A stretch of 64,000 nt of DNA from DASSFG01 sp035547915. GTDB lineage: Bacteria; Planctomycetota; Planctomycetia; Pirellulales; JAICIG01. The notes beneath the pieces were generated by a model. It was not told the origin of the DNA and did not search any database. It was given only the letters and a program-made list of their open reading frames with translations. A program made the position numbers and the translations under genes. Location: positions 89,395-153,394 of the forward strand of contig DASZTS010000007.1 of the NCBI GenBank assembly GCA_035547915.1, in the 5' to 3' direction. This document shows, piece after piece, positions 1-8,918 of this stretch (position 1 is its first letter; each line of letters opens with the position of its first letter).

Positions 1-42
1 GGTGGGCGCTGCCCGGTGATCGCAATCGGATCACGATCGATC

Positions 43-1506
43 TCAAAAAAGCTCGGAGATCGGCTGGCCCTCGTTCTCGACGATGTAGCGCGGGCGGCCT
101 CGGTTGTCGACGTAGGTGGTGTCGAGCGGAACGCCCATGTAGCGATAGATGGTGGCGGCCAGGTCGGCCGGCGTGACGGGCCGTTCCTTGATGTTGCCGC
201 CGTCGCTCTCCGTGGCACCGATCACCTGCCCGTGGCGCAGTCCGCCGCCCGCCAGGCACATCGACATCACGGCCGGCCAATGATCGCGTCCGTCGGTGCT
301 CCCCTGCGTGCCCATGTTCGGCGTGCGGCCGAACTCACCCATGGCGATCACCAGCACGTCGTCGAGCAGCCCGCGCTCTTCCAGATCGCCGACGAGTGTC
401 GTCAACAGATGATCGAACAGAGGCAGGAGCGGCCCGAGCCCCTTGGCGATGCCGCCGTAGGGCGGAATGTTGTCGCCGTGCGTATCCCAGGTGCCCGACG
501 CGGTGTGGTAGCTCAGGTCGAGGGTGACGAAGCGCACGCCCGCTTCGACCAACCGCCGCGCCAGCAGGGCCTGCTGACACCAAAGATGTTTTCCGTAACG
601 GTCTCGTGATGCGGTAGGCTCGCGCGAGAGATCGAACGCTTGCTGTGCCCGCCCTCCGATTACCATTTCGATCGCTTGCCGGCGATAGCTCTCGAGCGCT
701 TCCAGCGAACCGTCGCGGTCGAGATCGCGGCGCAGGCGATCGAAATCTTCCAGCAGGGCGCGGCGATCGTGCAGCCGCTCGTGGCTCAGCCCCGCCGGCA
801 ATCGGAAGAGGTCGGCACCGGTGTGGCGGCCTGTGTCGGCGCCGACCAGGTCGTAGATCGGCAACCGTGCCGCCTGCTCGGCCACGAAGGGATCGTACCG
901 CTTGCCGAGATAACCGGCGAACGGGATGTGCGACCGCGACTTCATGAACACGACGTAGGGCGGCACGACGGGCTCGGGCCCGCCGCAAAACTTCGAGACC
1001 AGCGAACCGATCGACGGGTACTTGTCCGCTTCGGGGTTGATGCGCGGCTCGGCGGCGGCGTTGCCCGTTTGAAACACAGCGTTCGGTTCGTGGTTGCTGT
1101 GTCGGGCGTCGACCGACCGCAGGATCGTGAATCGGTCGAGCATGGCCGCTTGTTTTGGCAGATGCTCGCAGATCTGCACGCCGGGCAGCTTGGTAGAGAT
1201 GGCGGCGAAGGGCCCGCGATTCTGATAGGGCCGGCTGGGCTTAACGTCCCAGGTATCGATGTGGCTCGGTCCGCCGGCCATCCATAACAGGATGACACTC
1301 TTCGGTCGCGGGCTGGCTTGACCGGCCTGCGTGGCGGCCGTCTCGGTACGCAAGACTTCGTCGAGGCTCAAGCCCGCCACACCGGCCAGGCTGGCCTTCA
1401 GCAGATTACGGCGGCTCGCCACGACGAGCCCCTCGCGGTCGACGCCGAAATAGTTCTGGAAGGCGTGTCGCCGGTGCAGAGTTGGTCGGCAAAATCCGTC
1501 GGGCAT
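43..1506 (-). CDS. DUF1501 domain-containing protein, Tat-type signal
   Basis: The protein is about 487 residues and matches the planctomycete DUF1501 family, sulfatase/alkaline-phosphatase-fold proteins of unknown substrate that are usually paired with DUF1549/DUF1553 cytochrome-like proteins. A twin-arginine stretch (SRRNLLKAS) followed by a hydrophobic run suggests Tat export. Typical family segments are visible: LLWMAGGPSHIDTWD near the N-terminus, then GEFGRTPN and GRDHWP near the C-terminus. The reading frame is open further upstream to about 1617, but the ATG at 1506 has a GGGAGA ribosome-binding site nine bases away and the extra N-terminus looks non-coding. It is divergent from the DUF1559 gene. 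The expected partner would lie left of the window. Confidence 0.9.
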   Translation of the reverse strand: MPDGFCRPTLHRRHAFQNYFGVDREGLVVASRRNLLKASLAGVAGLSLDEVLRTETAATQAGQASPRPKSVILLWMAGGPSHIDTWDVKPSRPYQNRGPFAAISTKLPGVQICEHLPKQAAMLDRFTILRSVDARHSNHEPNAVFQTGNAAAEPRINPEADKYPSIGSLVSKFCGGPEPVVPPYVVFMKSRSHIPFAGYLGKRYDPFVAEQAARLPIYDLVGADTGRHTGADLFRLPAGLSHERLHDRRALLEDFDRLRRDLDRDGSLEALESYRRQAIEMVIGGRAQQAFDLSREPTASRDRYGKHLWCQQALLARRLVEAGVRFVTLDLSYHTASGTWDTHGDNIPPYGGIAKGLGPLLPLFDHLLTTLVGDLEERGLLDDVLVIAMGEFGRTPNMGTQGSTDGRDHWPAVMSMCLAGGGLRHGQVIGATESDGGNIKERPVTPADLAATIYRYMGVPLDTTYVDNRGRPRYIVENEGQPISELF

Positions 1507-1765
1507 TGGGTTGGTCTCCCGAAACCGCCTGACGTTGTTTGTTCCTGGACCGTCGCCAAGGATAGCAAAAAGACACGTGAATGTCAGGAGTACGCCACCT
1601 GCCGAGGAGGGACGCATTCTCTAACAACGGCCCTACGGATGGCTAAACTTTCGTCACCGGTGATGAAAAAATCGCCATGACACGAGATCGCCGAGTTGCT
1701 GGGGAGATCCCTCGCTCTCCGGAAAATCAGCCAGTTTGCATAGAACTTAAGTCGGCAAAGCCTTT

Positions 1766-1780
1766 TGGCACACCACGTGC
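1766..1780 (+). promoter_or_regulatory. candidate sigma-54 promoter upstream of the DUF1559 gene
   Basis: TGGCAC at 1766-1771 and GTGC at 1777-1780 have the GG-to-GC spacing of a -24/-12 promoter (consensus TGGCAC-N5-TTGC), with one mismatch in the -12 block. The pseudopilin-like start codon lies 53 bases downstream. Pilin genes are classic sigma-54 targets, and this window encodes a sigma-54 activator at 58.4 kb. The rest of 1507-1832, the divergent intergenic region, shows no other gene or clear signal. Confidence 0.35.
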
Positions 1781-1832
1781 CTACGGTGGTGCGCGCGGAT
1801 TATGTGAGTCCGCTTCGGAACCGGAGATGGTC

Positions 1833-2777
1833 ATGAAACGTCGCGCGTTTACGTTGGTGGAGTTGCTCGTAGTCATCGCCATCATCGGCATCCTCGTGGC
1901 CCTGCTCTTGCCGGCGGTGCAAGCAGCCCGTGAAGCGGCTCGCCGTTCGCAGTGTTCGAACAACATGAAGCAGATCGGTGTGGCGGTAGCGAACTACGAA
2001 TCGTCCAATCGCGCCTACCCGGCAGCCGGCTTCTATTCGTCGACGGAGGCCATGTCGGTCCACTTCGCCATCCTGCCCTTTATCGAGCAGGGGACGATCT
2101 ACAGCCTGTATCAGACCAACGAGACCGCTGCCCGCCAGTTGCCGATCCCGACGTTTGGTTGCCCAAGCGACCCGGGCAATGTGGCGACGCCCGACCCGCC
2201 ATACACCCGCTATCCGGTATCGTATGCATTCAATTACGGCACGTGGTTGATCTACAACTGGACGACCGGCACGGCGGGAGATGGAGCGTTCACCATCAAC
2301 AATTCGTTGCGCACCAGTGCCTATCTCGACGGCATGACAAATACACTGTGTGCCGCCGAAGTCTTCGCGACAGGCACGTATTTGCGCAACAGCCTCAATC
2401 CGAACACCGCGGGGGCCGCCATCCCGCCACCGACGACGATTGCGAGCCTGGGCGGCACGTTTAAGACCAACGGGCACCTCGATTGGAACAGCCCGCAATG
2501 CGCCGAGACAGGATTCACCACGGCCTACACGCCGAATACGCTAGTGGCCTATTCGAGCGGCGGAGTGAACTACAACATCGACTTCAACTCCAACACCGAG
2601 TCGGCGACGACGACCGGGCTGACCTATGCTGCCTTCACGTCCCGTAGTTACCACCCGAGTATCGTGAACGTGCTGCTGATGGATGGTTCGGTGCGCACCA
2701 TCGCCGACGAGATCGCGCAGAATATCTGGTGGGCCATCGGCACGCGGGCGGGTAAAGAAGCCGTCAACGGGTATTAG
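1833..2777 (+). CDS. DUF1559 domain protein with type IV pilin-like N-terminus
   Basis: This 314-residue protein starts MKRRAFTLVELLVVIAIIG, a class III signal of the prepilin N-methylation type with one hydrophobic helix, followed by the family's LLPAVQAAREAARR segment. The rest matches the DUF1559 (SBP_bac_10) family, which is hugely expanded in planctomycetes and thought to form secreted pseudopilin-like surface proteins; the C-terminal LLMDGSVRTI block is typical. I chose the ATG at 1833 because CCGGAG lies six bases upstream and the prepilin motif begins there; an ATG at 1827 is nearly as good. The toroid-protein gene follows 48 bases later and may share the transcript. Exact function is unknown. 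Confidence 0.92.
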   Translation: MKRRAFTLVELLVVIAIIGILVALLLPAVQAAREAARRSQCSNNMKQIGVAVANYESSNRAYPAAGFYSSTEAMSVHFAILPFIEQGTIYSLYQTNETAARQLPIPTFGCPSDPGNVATPDPPYTRYPVSYAFNYGTWLIYNWTTGTAGDGAFTINNSLRTSAYLDGMTNTLCAAEVFATGTYLRNSLNPNTAGAAIPPPTTIASLGGTFKTNGHLDWNSPQCAETGFTTAYTPNTLVAYSSGGVNYNIDFNSNTESATTTGLTYAAFTSRSYHPSIVNVLLMDGSVRTIADEIAQNIWWAIGTRAGKEAVNGY

Positions 2778-2825
2778 AGCCATCTGCGGGCCGCGCAGTC
2801 CGGCCACCACAAGGATTGAATCTTT

Positions 2826-3965
2826 ATGCAAGATAGCGTGCTTTCGAGAGTCGTCGTGCGTTTCGTGCTGATGTTGGCGGCCGGCGTCTGCTGGCAGGGG
2901 GTTGCGTCGGCTAGGGCCGCCGACGACAAGGACACGAAGGAACTCGGCCGGATCGTTAGCAAGGGAATCGACTATTTGCGGCAAAAAGGACAGGCGGAGG
3001 ATGGTTCTTTTACCAAGCAAGTTGGCCCGGGCATCACTTCGCTCGTCACGACCGCGGTCATCCGCAACGGCCGCTCCACACGCGATCCCCTGGTGACGAA
3101 GGGGCTCAAATACCTGGAAAAATTCGTCCAGCCCAACGGCGGCATCTACGCGCCCAATAGTCGTCTTCCCAACTACGAGACATGCCTGTCGATCGTCTGC
3201 TTCAAGGAGGCCAACGACGATGGCCGGTACGATCAGTTAATCAAGAAGGCCGACGCCTACATCAAGGGCCTACAAAAGGACAGCGATGAAGGTAAGGACG
3301 AATCGGACGTGGCCTACGGCGGCGCGGGCTATGGTGAAAAGGGGCGGCCCGATCTCTCGAATACACATTTTCTTATCGAGGCGCTGCGGGCCGCCGGCAA
3401 CGATGCGGACGACGAAGCGCTAAAGAAGGCGCTGGTTTTCGTCTCGCGCTGCCAGAACCTCGAATCCGAACACAATGCGACTCCCTTTCCCGCGAAGAAC
3501 CCGGACGGCGGCTTTTACTATACGCCCACGGGCGAAGGGGCCAGCCCGGCGGGCAAGACCGACAACGGTGGCCTGCGCAGCTACGGCGCGATGACCTATG
3601 CGGGCCTGAAGAGCATGGTCTTCGCGGGTGTCGGCCCCGACGATCCACGCGTCAAGGCGGCCGTCGACTGGGCCCGCAAGCACTACACGTTGGAGGAGAA
3701 TCCCGGCCTGGGCAGCGCGGGACTGTATTACTACTACCACCTCTTCGCCAAGGCGCTCGACGCGATCGGCACCGACGAATTCGTCGATAGCGACGGCGTC
3801 GAGCACAATTGGCGGCATGAACTCATCGAGGAACTCGGCCGCCGCCAACAGCCCGACGGATCGTGGGTCAACACCGACGACCGCTGGCTGGAGGGCGACC
3901 GAAATCTCTGCACGGGCTTCGCGCTGTTGGCGCTGAGCTATTGTCGGCCGGCCGAGAAGAAGTAA
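2826..3965 (+). CDS. secreted prenyltransferase/squalene-oxidase-repeat protein
   Basis: The 379-residue product has a signal peptide (hydrophobic stretch ending around VASARAA) and then alpha/alpha-barrel repeats of the prenyltransferase/squalene oxidase type. Repeat signatures include PNGGIY, NPDGGFYY, and a C-terminal QQPDGSWVN block with TGFALLALSY. The acidic catalytic motif of true squalene-hopene cyclases (DxDD) is not seen and the protein is shorter than a cyclase, so a binding or structural toroid in the periplasm is more likely than cyclisation. AAGGA lies about ten bases before the ATG. It follows the DUF1559 gene and converges on the helicase gene, whose stop is 29 bases away. Confidence 0.85.
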   Translation: MQDSVLSRVVVRFVLMLAAGVCWQGVASARAADDKDTKELGRIVSKGIDYLRQKGQAEDGSFTKQVGPGITSLVTTAVIRNGRSTRDPLVTKGLKYLEKFVQPNGGIYAPNSRLPNYETCLSIVCFKEANDDGRYDQLIKKADAYIKGLQKDSDEGKDESDVAYGGAGYGEKGRPDLSNTHFLIEALRAAGNDADDEALKKALVFVSRCQNLESEHNATPFPAKNPDGGFYYTPTGEGASPAGKTDNGGLRSYGAMTYAGLKSMVFAGVGPDDPRVKAAVDWARKHYTLEENPGLGSAGLYYYYHLFAKALDAIGTDEFVDSDGVEHNWRHELIEELGRRQQPDGSWVNTDDRWLEGDRNLCTGFALLALSYCRPAEKK

Positions 3966-3994
3966 CTCGGCCGGCCCTTGTCAGCAGGCCCCGC

Positions 3995-5332
3995 TCAACA
4001 GGCGCCCAGCCCCATCCGGCGCCGTTTCTTGCGCCGTTGTGCCGGCTGGGACGATTGCCTTTGCGTCGAAGCGGACGATTGTACAGCCGCGGGATGATTC
4101 TCGGTCCGCCGCCGACGTTGACCACGACGCTGTGAGGATCGGCTCGGCCTATCGTCCGCAACCGGAACGCGGATCTCGGGCTCCGCACGCTTCGGATAGT
4201 CGGGTTGGCCGGCTTCGACTTGCAACGTCTGTCGGATCAACCGCTCGATGGCCTTCAACTGCGAACGCTCGCCGCGGTCGCAGAACGAAATGGCCGTGCC
4301 CGAGGCACCCGCGCGGGCCGTGCGGCCGATGCGGTGCACATAGGCTTCCGCCACGACCGGTATGTCGAAGTTGACGACATGCGATACCTCGTCGATGTCG
4401 AGGCCGCGCGAGGCGATGTCGGTCGCCACGAGCACCGGCGGTTGTTGCGACTTGAACATCCGCAACGCCCGCTCGCGGGCCGATTGGCTCTTGTTGCCGT
4501 GGATCGCTTCGGCGCGGATGCCCGATTTGGCGAGGTGCCGCACGACCTTGTCGGCACCGTGCTTGGTGCGAGTGAAGACCAGCGTGCGGGTGGAGCGGGT
4601 GCGCTTCAGCCAATCGACCAACAGGTGCGGCTTATTCCGCTGCTCGACATGATAGACCGATTGGCTGATGCGTTCGGCCGGTGTCGCGACCGGGGCGACT
4701 TGCACGCTCACCGGGTCGCGTAGCCAGCTCGCCGCCAGTCCGCGAATCTCCGGCGGCATGGTGGCCGAGAACAACAGCGTCTGCCGGCTGGCCGGCACCT
4801 TGGCCACGATGCGGCGCAGGTCGTGGATGAAACCCATGTCGAGCATCTGGTCGGCCTCGTCGAGCACCAGGGCCTCGACCTTGGAAAGATCGACAAACCC
4901 CTGCGACATCAGGTCGAGCAGACGACCGGGCGTGGCCACCAAAATATCGGCCCCCTGGTTGAGCGCCCGCACCTGCGGGTTCTGGCTGACGCCGCCATAG
5001 ACCAAGGCGCAGCGCAACCGCATGTGACGGCCGTAGGTGTTGAAACTCTCGCCGATCTGGCTCGTCAGCTCGCGCGTCGGGGCGAGCACCAGTACGCGGA
5101 CCTTGCGGCCGCGGCCGTTGACGTGACATTCCTTCTGGGCGAGCCGGTGGAGCAGCGGCAGCGCGAAAGCGGCCGTCTTGCCGGTGCCGGTCTGGGCACA
5201 GCCGATCAGGTCGCGGCCTTCGCACACCGGGCCGATGGCCTGGGCTTGGATGGGAGTCGGAGTCTGGTACCCCTCTTCGCGGATCGCGCGGAGGAGATGC
5301 TCGGCCAGGCCGAGCTCGGAGAACAGGGTCAT
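3995..5332 (-). CDS. DEAD-box ATP-dependent RNA helicase (RhlE-like)
   Basis: A 445-residue DEAD-box helicase, expected to unwind RNA duplexes in ribosome assembly or mRNA turnover. All core motifs are present in order: Q motif (GYQTPTPIQAQAI), Walker A AQTGTGKT, PTRELTSQ, TPGR, DEAD, SAT, the second RecA lobe with VATDIASRGLDID, and HRIGRTARAG. The C-terminus, about 70 residues, is rich in Arg/Lys/Gln and probably contacts RNA; this tail places it nearest the RhlE group. It reads leftwards and converges on the toroid-protein gene. The ATG at 5332 sits directly before the helicase core, so the start is secure. Confidence 0.95.
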   Translation of the reverse strand: MTLFSELGLAEHLLRAIREEGYQTPTPIQAQAIGPVCEGRDLIGCAQTGTGKTAAFALPLLHRLAQKECHVNGRGRKVRVLVLAPTRELTSQIGESFNTYGRHMRLRCALVYGGVSQNPQVRALNQGADILVATPGRLLDLMSQGFVDLSKVEALVLDEADQMLDMGFIHDLRRIVAKVPASRQTLLFSATMPPEIRGLAASWLRDPVSVQVAPVATPAERISQSVYHVEQRNKPHLLVDWLKRTRSTRTLVFTRTKHGADKVVRHLAKSGIRAEAIHGNKSQSARERALRMFKSQQPPVLVATDIASRGLDIDEVSHVVNFDIPVVAEAYVHRIGRTARAGASGTAISFCDRGERSQLKAIERLIRQTLQVEAGQPDYPKRAEPEIRVPVADDRPSRSSQRRGQRRRRTENHPAAVQSSASTQRQSSQPAQRRKKRRRMGLGAC

Positions 5333-5771
5333 ACAACCTCAAAGTGAATCGTGTTCGCCGCCCGCAGCCGGACACCCGGCTGCCGTACAAGCGGCAGTGT
5401 TTTGCGGCGTTCGCCTATCTGGGACGCAACCCCTGGCCGACGAATCCTTGGCCATTGCCGCCCCGAGACGAACCTTCGACAGACGGTGCTCGTGCTCGAC
5501 GGCGTAAAGGATACGGCATGAGCACTCGGGCGGCCGAGAGCAAAATCAACCTTGCTACAGTAACGTCGATCGCAAGGTTGCCGCTGCGGAAGAAGCTTAT
5601 TCAGCGCGCCGGGCGGAAGCCTCACGGCGCTCTCGCATTCGCTTACATATTAGACGTCGGCAACGGTGGCGGGTCAAGTGACAAATCGATGAGTAATGGT
5701 GCAAAACTGCGTGGCGATGTTGTTGGGGAATTCCTTGCCGCGGGTTAGTGCTGGCTTACGATCACGAGATG
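5333..5771. other. gene-free stretch with one 9-bp inverted repeat
   Basis: No convincing gene is present in these 439 bases. Open frames on both strands encode biased Arg/Pro-rich sequence without family likeness. A perfect inverted repeat, CAACCTTGC at 5547-5555 and GCAAGGTTG at 5572-5580, could fold as a hairpin with a 16-base loop; there is no T tract, so a terminator is not supported. Confidence 0.5.
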
Positions 5772-5875
5772 TTAGAGCAACCGACAAAACCGGATCGAGC
5801 TTCACAAAATTGGCGTTTCACGGCCGATTTTTTGCCCGCCGCGCTCCGGCGTCCGGGTTTTGTCAGCCGCTCTAA
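5772..5875. repeat. dispersed ~104-bp terminal-inverted-repeat element, copy 1
   Basis: The element begins TTAGAGC and ends GCTCTAA. Its arms read TTAGAGC-(4 nt)-GACAAAACCGG on the left and the reverse complement TTAGAGC-(4 nt)-GACAAAACCCGG from the right. Inside lies AAAATTGGC...GGCCGATTTT around 5806-5831, a hairpin flanked by A and T runs, as in a bidirectional intrinsic terminator. It is one of four closely similar full copies in the window and lies between the helicase and RbfA-like genes, outside recognised coding sequence. Confidence 0.85.
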
Positions 5876-5912
5876 CGACACGGGTGAGCAGCGGTATCGG
5901 TGCCTGATAATC

Positions 5913-6332
5913 TCACTGCCGTTCGCTCACCTGGAACAGCAGTTTGGGCGCCTTCCGCCGGGTGATCGACGCGGCCACCTCCGACCGCAGGCGGCCCACG
6001 ATGGCCAACAGCCGCCGCCGTACCTCGGCCGCATTGAACGTCGCGCCCGCCGCCACCGCGGGGCAGACGGTCACCAGCAGTTGCGCGGCATTCGGCGCCG
6101 GCACAACGCTCATGACCTGCAAGTTCTGTAGCAACTCGTCGTCGCAGTCGCCGCTCAGAACATAGTTCAGCGTATCGGCTACCTGGCGGCAAAGCTGAAG
6201 CGTTTTGCGGTCTTCGCGGCCGCGAGATCCGGCCGCAGCAGTAGCGTCGTTCGGCTGTAGGGGATTTTCGTCGTCCGCCGCGTCGGTGTGTGTGCGGATC
6301 GAGCGTCGTCGGAATCGCATCTTGGTTGCCAT
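5913..6332 (-). CDS. RbfA-like ribosome-binding factor
   Basis: The 139-residue product resembles the divergent planctomycete proteins annotated as ribosome-binding factor A. The segment DRKTLQLCRQVADTLNYVLSG is followed by LQVMSVVPAPNAAQLLVTV and a basic C-terminal helix (RLRSEVAASITRRKAPKLLFQV), which fits the KH-like fold that binds 16S rRNA during 30S maturation. The open frame continues upstream to about 6680, but that part overlaps the divergent gene at 6468. I chose the ATG at 6332; 6320 and 6461 are alternatives and none has a clear ribosome-binding site. It is not near infB or truB, its usual neighbours. The call rests on remembered family likeness only. Confidence 0.6.
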   Translation of the reverse strand: MATKMRFRRRSIRTHTDAADDENPLQPNDATAAAGSRGREDRKTLQLCRQVADTLNYVLSGDCDDELLQNLQVMSVVPAPNAAQLLVTVCPAVAAGATFNAAEVRRRLLAIVGRLRSEVAASITRRKAPKLLFQVSERQ

Positions 6333-6467
6333 CTGAACGGGTAGCTGCCCCAATGATTTCGACAACCGAGGGCCGGTTGGGGTTCGCGGCTTGGGGGGCC
6401 GTAGCGCCGCCTCGGCCACTTGCAGGCAATTCTGGCAGTACTCAATCGAGCCGGCTAACATGACGCG

Positions 6468-6875
6468 ATGGCTCGCCGACCCCAATTCTCGCTCCATACC
6501 GCGCTGGTCCTGGTCTTTGTGATCGCTCTGGTTACCTGGCCGAGCAGTGTTTGGATTCGGCATTACCTTGCTAACCGTGGTCTGGTGCCGGTGAAGGGAA
6601 GCGTGGTCTTCAAGGGACAACCCTTGAAGGATGCACAAGTCGTCTTGATACCGGCCCAGGCCGGTGGAAAGCCCTTGCAAGGGCGGACGGATGCACGTGG
6701 GGACTACGAAATGGATAGGCTTGTCGCGCCCGGCGAGTACACCGTCACCATCACCGAGGTTGGCTCGGCGAAGCGGGGATTGTCACCGAAGTATGCCAGC
6801 GCCACGATGTCGGGGTTGACCGTCTTCGTGGCCGCCAAAGGTCCGAACCACTTCGTCTTTCAACTGACCGATTGA
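6468..6875 (+). CDS. membrane-anchored carboxypeptidase-regulatory-like (Ig-fold) protein
   Basis: This 135-residue protein has an N-terminal transmembrane helix (about residues 9-28) and then a beta-sandwich domain with the carboxypeptidase regulatory-like pattern: VKGSVVFKGQPLKDAQVVLIPA, then GRTDARGDYEMDRL and PGEYTVTI. In planctomycetes such small proteins are common and presumed extracytoplasmic; their function is unknown. The start lacks a Shine-Dalgarno sequence. A -10-like TAACAT ends six bases before the ATG, which would give a nearly leaderless transcript. It is divergent from the RbfA-like gene. Confidence 0.75.
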   Translation: MARRPQFSLHTALVLVFVIALVTWPSSVWIRHYLANRGLVPVKGSVVFKGQPLKDAQVVLIPAQAGGKPLQGRTDARGDYEMDRLVAPGEYTVTITEVGSAKRGLSPKYASATMSGLTVFVAAKGPNHFVFQLTD

Positions 6876-6931
6876 ACACCCCGATTGATTTGCGGGCCTC
6901 GGCGCAGGCTGTGCATGGCGCCATCCGTCCA

Positions 6932-7969
6932 CTACCGGCCGTGGCGGCGAGGCATGGAGGGTGGACGCATGCCGTGTGGCATGCTGGGCCTGGGCGGGCG
7001 CGGGATGGTAGGTGGTTGCATGACCGGGGGCCGCGGGATGGTAGGTGGTTGCATGACCGGCGGCCGCATAGTCGGTGGCTGGATCGCAGGCGGCGGCATG
7101 ACGGGCGGTTGGAACGTCGGCGGTTGCGGCATGCGGCCCATGTCGCGGCTGCGGGCCTCTAGTTCGGCCATGTGACGATTGAGCTCGTCCATCCGCAGTT
7201 GCTGGCCGAGGGAATTGAGTCGCGTGGCGTGGTTCTTCAATTGTTCCAGCCCGCTGTTGAGCTGGGCCATATAGAGCGATTGCAATCGTTGGTCCTCTGC
7301 CCGACTCAGGCGGTTCGCAACCGTCTTCAAGCGATAACCAAGGTCGACGAATTCTCGGACCTTGGGCGGTATCTGGTCGCGCAACCGATCGGCCGATGCA
7401 CGATCGACGATTTGCGCCAACAGCCCGTTCAGCTCGTTGAGATTGGCCAGCAAGCGTTTGATCACGTCCTCGGCCGAAGAAGGCGCCGGCGAACCGTTGA
7501 CGGCGGGCAGTGAGGGCGCGGCGGGCACAACCGTGCCAGAACCGGAGCTGAACGAGGCGGGATGATAGCTACCCGAGGCGACGACGGGTTGGGGCGGCGC
7601 CGTGGCTGACATAGCCTCTGCGATCACGGGACGCGCGGCCGAGACGATATTCCGCGCGACAATGACCACGATCACGACCATGCCCAATAATCCCACCACC
7701 GCGATGCCGAGGCCGGCGAACAACACGGGCGACGGGCCTTTCTTGCGACGGCGCGACCCGGATCGAAGGAGGGGGGCCGGACCGTTCATGTCGTGGCGGG
7801 CGGCCGGAGGGAGGAAACCATATTCGGGCGGCCGCCCGACGGTTGTCGGCTGCGGGACGGGCACGGGCACGCCCGCACCACAGGTCGTGCAACGGACGGT
7901 CTGCCCGGCCAGGTCATGGGCCAGGTGGTACGCTTGGCCACAACTTCGACACCACACTGCGATCGCCAC
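6932..7969 (-). CDS. zinc-ribbon membrane protein with coiled coil and Pro-rich repeat tail
   Basis: A 345-residue protein of unknown role. It begins with a zinc ribbon (CRSCG near residue 8 and CTTCG near residue 29), followed by a Pro-rich linker and a transmembrane helix at about residues 83-107. The second half holds a Leu/Gln/Arg-rich segment (LKTVANRL, QLNSGLEQLKNH, LNRHMAELEARSR) likely to form a coiled coil, then Met/Pro/Gln-rich repeats such as PPVMQPPTIPR. The zinc ribbon would face the cytoplasm and the coiled coil the periplasm if the single helix is N-in. Zinc-ribbon plus transmembrane plus low-complexity proteins are frequent in planctomycetes. No catalytic motif is visible. Confidence 0.8.
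   Translation of the reverse strand: MAIAVWCRSCGQAYHLAHDLAGQTVRCTTCGAGVPVPVPQPTTVGRPPEYGFLPPAARHDMNGPAPLLRSGSRRRKKGPSPVLFAGLGIAVVGLLGMVVIVVIVARNIVSAARPVIAEAMSATAPPQPVVASGSYHPASFSSGSGTVVPAAPSLPAVNGSPAPSSAEDVIKRLLANLNELNGLLAQIVDRASADRLRDQIPPKVREFVDLGYRLKTVANRLSRAEDQRLQSLYMAQLNSGLEQLKNHATRLNSLGQQLRMDELNRHMAELEARSRDMGRMPQPPTFQPPVMPPPAIQPPTMRPPVMQPPTIPRPPVMQPPTIPRPPRPSMPHGMRPPSMPRRHGR
7002..7067. repeat. 33-bp tandem repeat, two units, inside coding sequence
   Basis: GGGATGGTAGGTGG begins at 7002 and again at 7035, giving two near-identical 33-base units. On the minus strand they encode an 11-residue repeat (PPVMQPPTIPR) in the Pro-rich tail of the zinc-ribbon protein. Such in-frame repeats often change in copy number. 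Confidence 0.8.
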
Positions 7970-8447
7970 AATGATCCCCCGTCGAAAGAACCTTCCAGCG
8001 CGGTCGATTCGGACCCGTTCAGGCTAGCGGTTTATTTCGGTAATGCAAGGAAAACGTAACGATCTTTTTGATCGAGCGCGATGGCGCCTCTCGGCCGCAG
8101 CCTTGGCTACTGGTTGCGATCTCTTGGTCCGAGTCTGCGAAGCGGTGGCCAGCTTCACGTCTACACTGGGCCTGCTCTGGCCCAACCGGCTTGCGGAGCG
8201 TCTCAAGGCCGAACTTGGCGCGACTGAGCTCGTGCTCAAATAACCGTCCCTCCCGCCACGCTGCCCCAGCGGGCGGCGCGCGGGATACTCTGCGCCGAGT
8301 GAGCCGAAAACCGACCGATTTCCGCAGTTTTCGCCTTCCTTCATCCAAACGGGGCGCACCAACTGGCCCCACCCACCCCCCTCGTATCCCGACCCAAGCG
8401 GGTCCTCCCCACCAAGACGCCGGACACGGCGACGTGCGCCATGTGGG
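7970..8447. other. gene-free stretch
   Basis: No supported gene is seen in these 478 bases. Frames open on both strands (for example 8024-8506 minus) give Arg/Gly-rich products without likeness to known families, and one runs into the DoxX gene. The promoter of the zinc-ribbon gene should lie at the left end, but no clear hexamers stand out. Confidence 0.5.
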
Positions 8448-8855
8448 CTAAGACTTTCGCCAAGGTACGAGCGCAGCCAAGCGCGGGTCGCGCAGTACAA
8501 GTCCACCCCAGAGCAAGGCGCCGAAGACCGCGGGGAAGAGTATCTTGAAGGCGCCGTCTTCGTGGCGGGTATGGCTGGCGACTGCTCCGCCGAGGTAGCC
8601 GGTGAGCAGGATCGCGCCGAGCACGGCCGTTTGCGGGACGAGGTAGACGAGCGCGCAGACCGTCACCACGATGCCGAGCGGCAGGATCAGGTGTTCGGGA
8701 TACCCCAATTCCGTCGTGGCCTCCACCACTTCTTTCGGCGGCACGAACTTCATCACGCCGTCAACGAGCAAGAATAGCGCTGGCAGGCCGCCGATAACGC
8801 GCCCGGTCCAAAGCCTTGCTTTTGAAATCGGTTGTGCTGACGACTGAGTTTCCAT
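8448..8855 (-). CDS. DoxX family membrane protein
   Basis: A 135-residue, four-helix membrane protein of the DoxX-like family. Features are the first helix with GGLPALFLLVDGVMKF, the ELGYPEHLILPLGIVVTVCALVYLVP helix pair, LLTGYLGGAVASHTR and a last helix around GALLWGGLVLRD. Relatives take part in quinone-linked redox or are linked to oxidative-stress membrane complexes; the substrate here cannot be told. It lies just downstream of the serine hydrolase gene on the same strand (63-base gap), so they may be co-transcribed. Confidence 0.88.
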   Translation of the reverse strand: METQSSAQPISKARLWTGRVIGGLPALFLLVDGVMKFVPPKEVVEATTELGYPEHLILPLGIVVTVCALVYLVPQTAVLGAILLTGYLGGAVASHTRHEDGAFKILFPAVFGALLWGGLVLRDPRLAALVPWRKS

Positions 8856-8918
8856 AGGACATTTCTCCGAATGTGAGAGTGTTTGTAGAAATCATCAAGA
8901 TTGGGGAAGGGCGTTTGG

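Noticed and set aside
5344..5748. A 134-codon open frame between helicase and repeat copy 1
   Set aside because: The product is Arg/Pro-rich at first, resembles no family and has no ribosome-binding site or promoter.
8024..8506. A 160-codon open frame on the minus strand
   Set aside because: It overlaps the DoxX gene on the same strand in another frame and its Arg/Gly/Ser-rich product has no family likeness.
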